From JAOSJT01 sp035362335 (lineage in GTDB: Bacteria > Bacteroidota > Ignavibacteria > SZUA-365), in NCBI GenBank assembly GCA_035362335.1, contig DAOSDL010000007.1:89632-153631 (forward strand): 64,000 nt of DNA, read 5' to 3'. The notes below the pieces were generated by a model that saw only the letters and a program-made list of their open reading frames with translations, ran no database searches and was not told where the DNA came from. This document shows, piece by piece, positions 1-7,419 of the stretch. The position numbers and the translations under genes were made by a program. Positions within the stretch are counted from its first letter, which is position 1, and every line of letters begins with the position of its first letter.

Positions 1-3000
1 TTGCGTAATTCCATCACCGCGGGTTCCACCGACTCGGGCGTCGCCGCCGTGTCACCTCGGAAACGTGCCCAGAGAAGTCGCAGTCGATTCAACACCAGAA
101 AGCCCGCCGGTACGACGATGAGCATGATAAAGGTGCCAAATAGCAGGCCGTACGCCACCGAAATTGCCATGGGAATGAGGAATTGCGCTTGTCTGCTTGT
201 CTCGAAAATCAGCGGACCGAGACCCACCGCTGTCGTGAGTGTGGTGAGTAAAATCGGGCGCAGACGCGACACCGCCGCGCTGTGTACCGCCTCCAGAACA
301 GCAACGCCATTCCGCAACTTGCGGTTGATGGTGTCGATCATCACAATGCTGTCGTTGACGATAATGCCGGTGAGGGCGATCAGTCCGTAGAGCGACAGCG
401 TGTTCAATTGCACGCCATGCAATCCGTGTCCCCACACCGCCCCGAGTATACCGATGGGTACGATTGCTATCACCAGCCCGGCTTGGGCGTAGGAGCGAAA
501 TACCAGCACGATAAGGATGAACATCACCACGAAGGCCACGGAGAACGCCGAGCGCATCGATACCACGGTCTTTTCCTGACTGCGCGATTGTCCTTCAAAG
601 GAAGCCCGTACTCCCTGCACCTCACCGAGCACGCGGGGCAACACCTCTTCGCGGATTTGTGCGAGTATGGGCGGCACGTCGAGGGCGACATCCGCGAGAT
701 TCGCTTCCACCTTGATCTCGCGCTGCTGCTCCAGTCGATTGATGGCGATGACGCCGCGGTCGAGTGTGTACTCCGCCAACTCCGCGAAGGGATACTCGGC
801 GCCGTCCGGCGTGCGTATGCGCATGCGGTCGAGAAAGCCCAGCGACGAACGATCGGTCTCGGTGTAGCGCACCCACACGCGGATTTCGTCGCGTCCGCGC
901 TGTATGCGCTGCACCTCGAGTCCGAAGAATCCCTGCCGTACCTGCGAGGCCACATCGCGCAGCGTCAGACCCAAGGCGTATGCGCGGGGTTTGAGCCGAA
1001 TGTCGATTTCGCGTCGACCTTCGGCCTCGCTGTCCGTGACATCCTTGAGCGTGGTGAAGCGGGAAAGCTCCGCGACCAGTCTGTCACGTGCCTCGGTGAG
1101 TTGTCCGAGATCGTTGCCGAGCAAGCTCACCGAGATGGGTTTGCCGAAAAATCCCACGCGGCCGTAGGTGACCTTCTGCGCGTCGGGCAGCGGACCCACC
1201 AACTCGCGCAGCATGTTGGCCATATCCGGCGTGTCCATATCGCGGATCTCGCTGTCGAGTAATTCCAGCGTTACCATGCCGGTATGCGAACCGCGCTCGT
1301 TGAATTCATTCGAGCCGATGTCGCGCCGTATACCCAGCACCACCTCGCGGCCATCGCTTCGCTGCTCCTTCAGGCGTTCGTTCATCTCCCAACTTCTCCG
1401 CTCGATCACCGTAAGCAGCGAATCGGTGTCGCGCTCCTGCCGTCCCGCAACCAGCGAGAGATTCACCGGCAGCGTATCGCCATCGATGAAGGGGAAAAAG
1501 GTGATGCCCACGAAACCGCCGCGCAGCAATCCGATGGTGAACAACACCGCTGCCACGGGTGTGACCACGGTAATCCATTTGTGTTCGAGCGCGAAGCGCA
1601 GACTGGGCGCGTACACGCGCTGCGTCATCCATTCGATGAACGCGTCGATACGCCGCCGAATCGGACCGTCGTCCTTGTGCGCGTGCAGGCCACGCGAATG
1701 CGCGAGATGCGCGGGCAGAATGAAAAACGATTCGACGAGTGAAAACGCCAGCGAGGCGATCACCACGAGCGCCATGTGCCAGATGAATTTTCCGAGTTGT
1801 CCATCCAGAAAGAAAAACGGCAGAAAGGCCACGATGGTGGTGAGCACCGAAGTGCTGACCGGCACGAGCATTTCGCGCGTGCCATCCACCGCCGCCTCCA
1901 GCGCGCTCTTGCCGCGTTCATAATGCGCGTAAATGTTTTCGGCCACGACAATGCCGTCGTCCACCAGAATGCCCACCACCACAATCATGCCGAACAGCGA
2001 AATGACGTTGATGGTGATTCCGGCAAAGCCCGCGACGATGAACATGCCAGCGAAGGAAAAGGGAATGCCCACCGACACCCAGAACGAAAGCCGCAGGTTG
2101 AGGAAGAAACCCAGCGTGATGACCACCAGCGCAAGTCCCATCAATCCATTACTCACCAGAATGTCGATGCGCTGTTGCAAAGCCACGGTGCGATCGTCGG
2201 TGACCAGTGCCTGCAGCGTCTCATGCGTCTCGTTGAAGCGCGTCACAAGACGCTTGGCCGTCTCGGCCACTTCGAGAATGTCTTCGTCGCTGGTCTTGTC
2301 GATGTTGAGTACGGCGGCAGGGCGTCCGTTGTAGTAGGTGCGGTCGGGCACGTCTTCCCAGCGCTCGTGTATGGTGGCGATGTCGGAAAGTCGCACGATG
2401 GGTCCGGTGTCGTCGCCACGCACCACGAGCGTTGCCAGTTCGCGCGCATAGTATTCGCGGGCGTTGGCACGAATCAGAATTTCCTCGTCCTTCGTATCGA
2501 ATTTGCCGCCGGACAGGTTGATGTTCTCCGCGCCGACTGCCGCCGCTACCTCGGCGAAGCTGATGCCGTAGCGCCGGAGATTCTCTTCCGAGATCTCCAA
2601 TGAGAACTCGAGATTCGGAATGCCGCTGATTTCCACCTGCGAAATGGCGGGCGAGGCGAGCAATTCATCGCGGAATCGCTCGGCCTGAAATTTCAGATTG
2701 TAGAGATCGGCGCTGCCGTACAGCACCACCGACAGCGCGCGCGAGCGGAATTTCTGCTCGAAAATCACCGGCTTTTCGCTGCCGAGCGGGAAGGAACTGA
2801 TGCGGTCCACTGCGTTTTTCACATCCGCAACCACCACGTTCATGTCAGCGGTCGGCAGTGTCTCCACCGTGATGATGCCGAGATTCTCGCGCGATACGGA
2901 GGTGATGCGGTCGATGCCCTCGAGTCCGTCGATCGCCTCCTCGATTTTCAACACCACACCTTCTTCCACTTCCTCGGGCGAAGCGCCGGGGAAGGCCACC

Positions 3001-3146
3001 TGTACCGTCAGGAGGTCGGGCCGGGTTTCGGGGAAAAAGGAGTAGCGCGTCGCATTGAAAAACAAGAGACCGAACAGCACGATGCTGAACATCAGCACAT
3101 TGGTCCACACCGGGAAGCGCACGAAGTACGCGATGATGCGCTTCAT
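1..3146 (-). CDS. RND-family efflux transporter permease (3' end beyond window)
   Basis: This is an inner-membrane proton-driven exporter of the resistance-nodulation-division family. About 1048 codons lie in the window, so only the extreme C-terminus is missing compared with the usual 1030-1060 residues. It starts MKRIIAYFVRFPVWTNVL at an ATG that overlaps the adaptor stop in an ATGA, which implies translational coupling. The first porter loop reads PGASPEEVEEGVVLKIEEAI. The fourth membrane helix carries the GILVDDGIVVAEN motif, whose Asp-Asp pair is the proton relay. Substrate class is not evident: residues fit the AcrB/MdtB-like broad group better than metal exporters. No TolC-like outer-membrane factor is visible in the window; it may lie beyond position 1. 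Confidence 0.93.
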   Translation of the reverse strand, partial: MKRIIAYFVRFPVWTNVLMFSIVLFGLLFFNATRYSFFPETRPDLLTVQVAFPGASPEEVEEGVVLKIEEAIDGLEGIDRITSVSRENLGIITVETLPTADMNVVVADVKNAVDRISSFPLGSEKPVIFEQKFRSRALSVVLYGSADLYNLKFQAERFRDELLASPAISQVEISGIPNLEFSLEISEENLRRYGISFAEVAAAVGAENINLSGGKFDTKDEEILIRANAREYYARELATLVVRGDDTGPIVRLSDIATIHERWEDVPDRTYYNGRPAAVLNIDKTSDEDILEVAETAKRLVTRFNETHETLQALVTDDRTVALQQRIDILVSNGLMGLALVVITLGFFLNLRLSFWVSVGIPFSFAGMFIVAGFAGITINVISLFGMIVVVGILVDDGIVVAENIYAHYERGKSALEAAVDGTREMLVPVSTSVLTTIVAFLPFFFLDGQLGKFIWHMALVVIASLAFSLVESFFILPAHLAHSRGLHAHKDDGPIRRRIDAFIEWMTQRVYAPSLRFALEHKWITVVTPVAAVLFTIGLLRGGFVGITFFPFIDGDTLPVNLSLVAGRQERDTDSLLTVIERRSWEMNERLKEQRSDGREVVLGIRRDIGSNEFNERGSHTGMVTLELLDSEIRDMDTPDMANMLRELVGPLPDAQKVTYGRVGFFGKPISVSLLGNDLGQLTEARDRLVAELSRFTTLKDVTDSEAEGRREIDIRLKPRAYALGLTLRDVASQVRQGFFGLEVQRIQRGRDEIRVWVRYTETDRSSLGFLDRMRIRTPDGAEYPFAELAEYTLDRGVIAINRLEQQREIKVEANLADVALDVPPILAQIREEVLPRVLGEVQGVRASFEGQSRSQEKTVVSMRSAFSVAFVVMFILIVLVFRSYAQAGLVIAIVPIGILGAVWGHGLHGVQLNTLSLYGLIALTGIIVNDSIVMIDTINRKLRNGVAVLEAVHSAAVSRLRPILLTTLTTAVGLGPLIFETSRQAQFLIPMAISVAYGLLFGTFIMLIVVPAGFLVLNRLRLLWARFRGDTAATPESVEPAVMELR

Positions 3147-4312
3147 TCAGCACGTCCCGCATCGTCGCGCGCCACCACGCGCATACCCGGAGCGACTCCT
3201 TGAAGCAACTCCACCACAAGCGAGTCCCCATCGCGCAACCCCGCGTCCACAAGCAGCGCATCGGCGGTCGAGGCGGCAATACGCACATCGCGCCGTTCGA
3301 GCCGTCCGTCGGCGAGCACGTACACGTAGCGGTTTTCATACACGGCGCGGCGCGGCACACGCGTGGCATTGCTCAGCGTGCGTCCCGCGATTTCGGCGTT
3401 CACATACATGCCCTCATGCAGCACCGAGGCGTCGCCGAGTATGCGTGCATAGGCGGGAATGCTTTGCGACCGCCGGTCGATGGCGCTGCCGATGCGTACA
3501 ATTTCCGCTGTCCAACTGCGCGATGCATCCTGCGAACGCAGCACAAGACGCTGTCCGCGCGCAATCCAGGAGAGATCCGCCGATGGGATGGGAAGTTCCA
3601 CTTCCATGCCGTCGAGACTGATAACGTCTCCTAGCGGCGCGCCCGCGCGGGCCACCGAGCCCGGATGCAGGGCGGCCGCGACGAGACTGCCATTGAACGG
3701 AGCGCGGATGCTGTGCTTTTCCACCACGATTTCCTGCTGGCGCACGGCGTAATACAGCTTGAATACCTGCGCGCGCGTGAGCAGCAGCTTCAGATTGCGC
3801 TCGTTGGCTTCGGGCAGATCGGGGAGGCGCTGCTGAAAACCGCAGGCATCGAAATATTTTTGCCAAATCTCGAAGGACGTCGGGAAATCGATTTTTATTT
3901 CCGGTAGCACTGCCGCCAGCGCATTGAGAAAATCGCTTTTCAAACTGTTGAGTGTCAGCTGCGCCTGTCGCGCGTCGATGCGCAGCAGGAGTTGTCCTTC
4001 CCGAAAACGGCTGCCCGGCCGGAAGGGCACATCGCCTGCTTCCACGAGACCGGTGACTTCGCTGACGAGTTGTACCGGCTGCACCGTGCCGACGCGTCCC
4101 AGAGCCTCCACCAGCACGGGAAGGGCACCCGGCCGCACCACCTCGACACGGACGGGTTTAATGGTGGGCGGGGGAGTGCGCCGCGGAGCTTCCTCCTTCA
4201 TTCCGGCCAGCAGTTGCATGGTCGCATATCCACCGACAAGGATGAGAACAGGAAGGGCGAAATAAAACAAACGTCGTCGTTTCGCGGCAGGGTCTGTTGG
4301 CGTCTCGTGCAT
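3143..4312 (-). CDS. RND efflux periplasmic adaptor (membrane fusion protein)
   Basis: This 389-residue HlyD/AcrA-type adaptor bridges the RND pump to an outer-membrane channel. A single N-terminal helix (about residues 15-35, starting after KRRRLFYFALP) anchors it. A biotinyl-lipoyl-like half follows (GRVGTVQPVQLVSEVTG...GSRFREGQLLLRID), then a short helical hairpin, the second lipoyl half (IRAPFNGSLVAAALHPGSV) and beta-barrel domains. It is the first gene of a two-gene operon and overlaps the permease by four bases. The upstream 900 bases contain only repeats, so its promoter should lie just above 4312. Confidence 0.93.
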   Translation of the reverse strand: MHETPTDPAAKRRRLFYFALPVLILVGGYATMQLLAGMKEEAPRRTPPPTIKPVRVEVVRPGALPVLVEALGRVGTVQPVQLVSEVTGLVEAGDVPFRPGSRFREGQLLLRIDARQAQLTLNSLKSDFLNALAAVLPEIKIDFPTSFEIWQKYFDACGFQQRLPDLPEANERNLKLLLTRAQVFKLYYAVRQQEIVVEKHSIRAPFNGSLVAAALHPGSVARAGAPLGDVISLDGMEVELPIPSADLSWIARGQRLVLRSQDASRSWTAEIVRIGSAIDRRSQSIPAYARILGDASVLHEGMYVNAEIAGRTLSNATRVPRRAVYENRYVYVLADGRLERRDVRIAASTADALLVDAGLRDGDSLVVELLQGVAPGMRVVARDDAGRAE

Positions 4313-4491
4313 GTGTTTTGGGGGAAAATGGAAAAAATGTACCGTTTCCCAACATCATGCACGGTGTAAATGGTTTCAGGCAAAGGTGTGGAGTGACTGC
4401 GGATGCGATGAAGACGCCGCGCCGTCGGCTGAATTCGTTCACCAGCGCTTGCGCCGGTTTGTTTCTTGCATGACAGAACTTCGTCACCCTG

Positions 4492-4558
4492 AGCGTAGCG
4501 CCGAGCACGTGTATCCGTAATAGTACAATAATGATACGGCGCGGAGTCGAAGGGTCGC
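4492..4558 (+). repeat. 67-bp exact repeat, copy 1
   Basis: This copy begins AGCGTAGCGCCGAGCACGTG and ends GAGTCGAAGGGTCGC. It is identical to 4942-5008 by direct reading. Its end part belongs to the GGAGTCGAAGGGTC type of intergenic repeat that also occurs at about 17500 and 17780. Confidence 0.85.
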
Positions 4559-4941
4559 CACGGCGAGTCCCAGACCTGAGCGGAGCGTCGAGCACGAATG
4601 CACAAGATGGTACTACGTGATTCCGGCGCGAAGTCGAAGGGTTCGACTCCGAGCCCGAACCAGGATCTTCTCTCACCGAACGTCCGTGCCGCGGGCTCGT
4701 CGCTGCACATGACATGGCTTGCAACCTACCAGAAATGGAGCAGACACTTCGAGTCCGCGCCTGGACGATGATTTTCAAAAGAAACACTATTCGACTCGCA
4801 GGCGCGTCCCTCAGTGTGACGACGTTATGAAATGTTTGCCGAGACCGACCTGTCATGCACGATCCAAACCGGCGTATTCGCTGGTGGACTGACTCAGCGT
4901 GACGGCAGATCTGAAACCGACTAAGAGACCATGTCATGTGC

Positions 4942-5008
4942 AGCGTAGCGCCGAGCACGTGTATCCGTAATAGTACAATAATGATACGGCGCGGAGTCGA
5001 AGGGTCGC
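4942..5008 (+). repeat. 67-bp exact repeat, copy 2
   Basis: This is identical to 4492-4558, 450 bases away. The bases after it (5008 to about 5068, GCACGTTTCCGATCCCATCG onward) match 17519 to about 17577 almost exactly. The copy therefore sits inside a longer module shared with the second repeat locus. Confidence 0.85.
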
Positions 5009-5250
5009 GCACGTTTCCGATCCCATCGATACAGATCGTAGAATGAGGTTTCGATTCGCCGGGGCGAAGCGAAGTGTCGGCATCGATTTAGATAAGTCGT
5101 GAACCACGTCATGTGCAATTGCGCACATGATGTGCATGAACGATGGAGACGATTGTCGCGGAAGCAATCCAACCCAGGACCTTGATTCGTGTGATGGTGA
5201 AGGATGCCTCGCACGGGGTTGTCTCAAGCCGCGGACGGCAGCACCTCCGC

Positions 5251-5697
5251 TTATCCCCAATAGCGTCGCGTCAGCCAGCGGTCGATGGAAAGCGATCCAC
5301 TGCCCATCACCAGCACAATGAGGCCCAGACCTATGGCGAGCAGGTGGAATTCAAAACCCTCGCCTTCTTTCATGCCTGTCCAGTTCATGAAAAAACCGTG
5401 GGCGCCTGCCACTTTATAAATGGCTCCCGCGAGAATGATGATCTGCGCCGCCGCCATGAAGCGGCCCACGAAACCGAGAATCAGCGCCACGGCACCGAGC
5501 GTTTCGCCAGCGATCACCAGCACGCCCAGCGCGTAGGGGATGCCTTGCAGCACGAAGCCGTCGAGCGTTTCGATGAAGCCCTTGCCGCCGAACCAGCCGA
5601 GCGCCTTTTGCAGTCCGTGCGCGAGCATCACGCTGCCCAATACCAAGCGGGCAATCGGGCCAGCCACGTGCGCGTCCGTGAATACGATTTGTGCCAT
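5251..5697 (-). CDS. DoxX family membrane protein
   Basis: This is a 148-residue integral membrane protein. The start was chosen at MAQIVFTDAHVAG because a GGAGGC ribosome-binding site lies seven bases upstream; the longer open frame adds an unlikely 39-residue leader. Four helices are visible: GPIARLVLGSVMLAHGLQKA, PYALGVLVIAGETLGAVALI, GRFMAAAQIIILAGAIYKVA and HLLAIGLGLIVLVMGSGSLS. The HGLQK segment followed by GxxGF is typical of DoxX/YphA-like proteins. Family members are tied to quinone or redox-stress functions in some organisms, but no specific role can be assigned here. It is monocistronic and divergent from the next gene. Confidence 0.88.
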   Translation of the reverse strand: MAQIVFTDAHVAGPIARLVLGSVMLAHGLQKALGWFGGKGFIETLDGFVLQGIPYALGVLVIAGETLGAVALILGFVGRFMAAAQIIILAGAIYKVAGAHGFFMNWTGMKEGEGFEFHLLAIGLGLIVLVMGSGSLSIDRWLTRRYWG

Positions 5698-5955
5698 ACA
5701 GCCTCCGGGGTCGTTCGGGTGAAATGTACGATGCATACGAGCCTCACGCAATGGGTGCCTCGATACCACGGGGATATCGCTGAGCAGACCGCGGCATGGC
5801 ACAAGCATCACCATCTCCTCACTGCGGAGCGGTCAGGTCCGTATCCGTTGGTACTCCGCATCCTTTTGTACCATCCATCGAAATCCCGTACTTTTATACA
5901 ATCGGTTCCATACCCGCGCGATACGACCAGCTTTCATCACCGCTACGACAGACCC

Positions 5956-6804
5956 ATGAATACTCTTCGCACGATGTTTCTCGCCATCGTTCTCCTCAGT
6001 ACACAGGCACTGGCCGATGGGGTGGAGCACCCCCGCCAGGCGCGCCAGACCTATCTGAACTTCGGTTGGCAGGGTTATTCCACCAGCACCTGGTACCGCG
6101 GCAGCACGGCGGTCGACGTGGACCACATCCGTGACAACACCTTCACCATGATCGGCGAGTACGGCTATTCCTCGTCCGTTACCGGCGTGATGCGGCTTGC
6201 GGGATATCGCTATCTGTCTGTGCGCGAGACGCCCGACGGTCCCTCGCGCTCGGTGCAGGCGCCAGGCGATGCCGAACTCGGGTTGCGCTGGGCGTTTGCC
6301 GGCGGCGAACAGCACACTGTTTCGCTGGCGGTGACGGCGTCTTTTCCCCTGGGTGAAACCACCGATCCTCTGGGATTGTGGACCGGCGATGGCGAATATA
6401 ATCAGATTTTCGGCTTGCAGTATCTCTACACGCCGCAAGCCTTTCCCATCGCGGTGGCGGTGGGCGCCGGATTCAACAACCGCAATGGCGGCTATTCAGA
6501 CGAATGGCATTATTCCGCCGCGCTCGAACTCGGACCCATCGGTCCTTTTACTCTGGCCATGTTGGTCAATGGCATCGAGCCACTGAAGAATGGAGACAAT
6601 GCGTGGAGGGGAGGAAACTTCGGCTTCGGCACCAACATGCCTCGCTTCATCGCCTATGGGCCGCATGTTCGACTGGAATTGCTTGATGGCTTCGGAGTGA
6701 CAGCCGGAGCACGTCAGTACACGAACATGGAAAATGTTGCCTCGGGTTGGCATCTCAACGGCGGGGTGTTCTTCCTGCTCGATGGGATGCGGCAACAGGA
6801 TTAG
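5956..6804 (+). CDS. Predicted outer-membrane beta-barrel protein
   Basis: This is a 282-residue exported protein. The start is set at MNTLRTMFLAIVLLSTQALA, which gives a clean signal peptide cleaved near ALA-DG; the upstream part of the frame is non-coding in character. The mature chain alternates short aromatic-rich amphipathic strands (YLNFGWQGYSTSTWYRG, GVMRLAGYRYLSV, HYSAALELGPIGPFTLAM, GVTAGARQYTNM, LNGGVFFLLD). This suggests a 10-12 stranded barrel like the transporter-type proteins near phenol-degradation genes. The last strand ends close to the C-terminus as expected for BAM substrates. Function is unknown, and its immediate neighbours give no clue. Confidence 0.78.
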   Translation: MNTLRTMFLAIVLLSTQALADGVEHPRQARQTYLNFGWQGYSTSTWYRGSTAVDVDHIRDNTFTMIGEYGYSSSVTGVMRLAGYRYLSVRETPDGPSRSVQAPGDAELGLRWAFAGGEQHTVSLAVTASFPLGETTDPLGLWTGDGEYNQIFGLQYLYTPQAFPIAVAVGAGFNNRNGGYSDEWHYSAALELGPIGPFTLAMLVNGIEPLKNGDNAWRGGNFGFGTNMPRFIAYGPHVRLELLDGFGVTAGARQYTNMENVASGWHLNGGVFFLLDGMRQQD

Positions 6805-6876
6805 TCGCGTTACCTTTACCATTCGTACGGCGTCGCCTCGCCGCCGATTCCGCCTGTTGTTCAAGGAGGGATTTCA

Positions 6877-7419
6877 ATGTCTGCCGGTCCTATCGTACGG
6901 AGTTACTGGGTTCGTGACGGCCAGTTGATGGCCGGCCCGTATCCCGGCAGCATCGACGCGACGGAAGCGCAGGAGAAGCTGCGGCTGCTGCTGGACGCGG
7001 GTGTGCGCGCCTTCCTCGATCTCACCGAGGACGACGAGACCAATCTCACCGGTCAACTCGTGCTGCGCTATCAGGAGTTGCTCCGCGCCATCGCCGAAGA
7101 ACGTGGTGATTCCGTCTACGCGTTGCGTTTTCCCTATCTCGACATGTCCGTTCCCGAGCCCGCGTTCATGGTGGACATCCTCGACGCCATCGACGACCAT
7201 ATCGCAGCTGGCCGCGCCGTGTACGTGCATTGCCGCGGTGGCCTCGGACGCACGGGGACGGTTGTCGGTTGCTGGCTTGCGCGGCATGGCCACGCAGTGG
7301 GAGACGAGGCGCTCGATACCATTCAGCGCCTGCGTCAAGGTGACGAACACTGGCTCCCGGATTCGCCGCAGACCTTCGAGCAATGCGATTTTGTGCGGAC
7401 CTGGCCATGCGGTCGCTGA
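6877..7419 (+). CDS. Dual-specificity / tyrosine phosphatase-like protein
   Basis: This is a 180-residue cytosolic protein with the Cys-based phosphatase signature HCRGGLGRTG; the nucleophile is Cys119 and the phosphate-binding Arg is Arg125. A general-acid Asp is probably in the DLTEDDE segment. The start ATG is preceded by AAGGAGG at ideal spacing, one of the strongest ribosome-binding sites in the window. The 3' end overlaps the start of the AddB-like gene by 13 bases, so the two are probably cotranscribed. Substrate (protein, inositol phosphate or nucleotide) cannot be read from sequence. Confidence 0.9.
   Translation: MSAGPIVRSYWVRDGQLMAGPYPGSIDATEAQEKLRLLLDAGVRAFLDLTEDDETNLTGQLVLRYQELLRAIAEERGDSVYALRFPYLDMSVPEPAFMVDILDAIDDHIAAGRAVYVHCRGGLGRTGTVVGCWLARHGHAVGDEALDTIQRLRQGDEHWLPDSPQTFEQCDFVRTWPCGR

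Larger units (their letters stand above)
4313..5250. other. Gene-free interval with mosaic dispersed repeats
   Basis: No convincing coding frame was seen in these 938 bases. The interval is built from modules that recur elsewhere. One is an exact 67-base direct repeat (4492-4558 and 4942-5008). Another contains CACCAGCG..TACGCCGGTTTG, found near 4440 and in inverted orientation at about 4850-4895. Others contain GCGGAGTCGAAGGGTCGC and the boxes CATGTCATGTGCAG and its inverse. Most modules also occur, about 90% alike by eye, at 17360-17790. Confidence 0.75.

Noticed and set aside
1776..2603. Long plus-strand frames across 1-3100
   Set aside because: They are antisense to the RND permease, whose own frame has clear family motifs.
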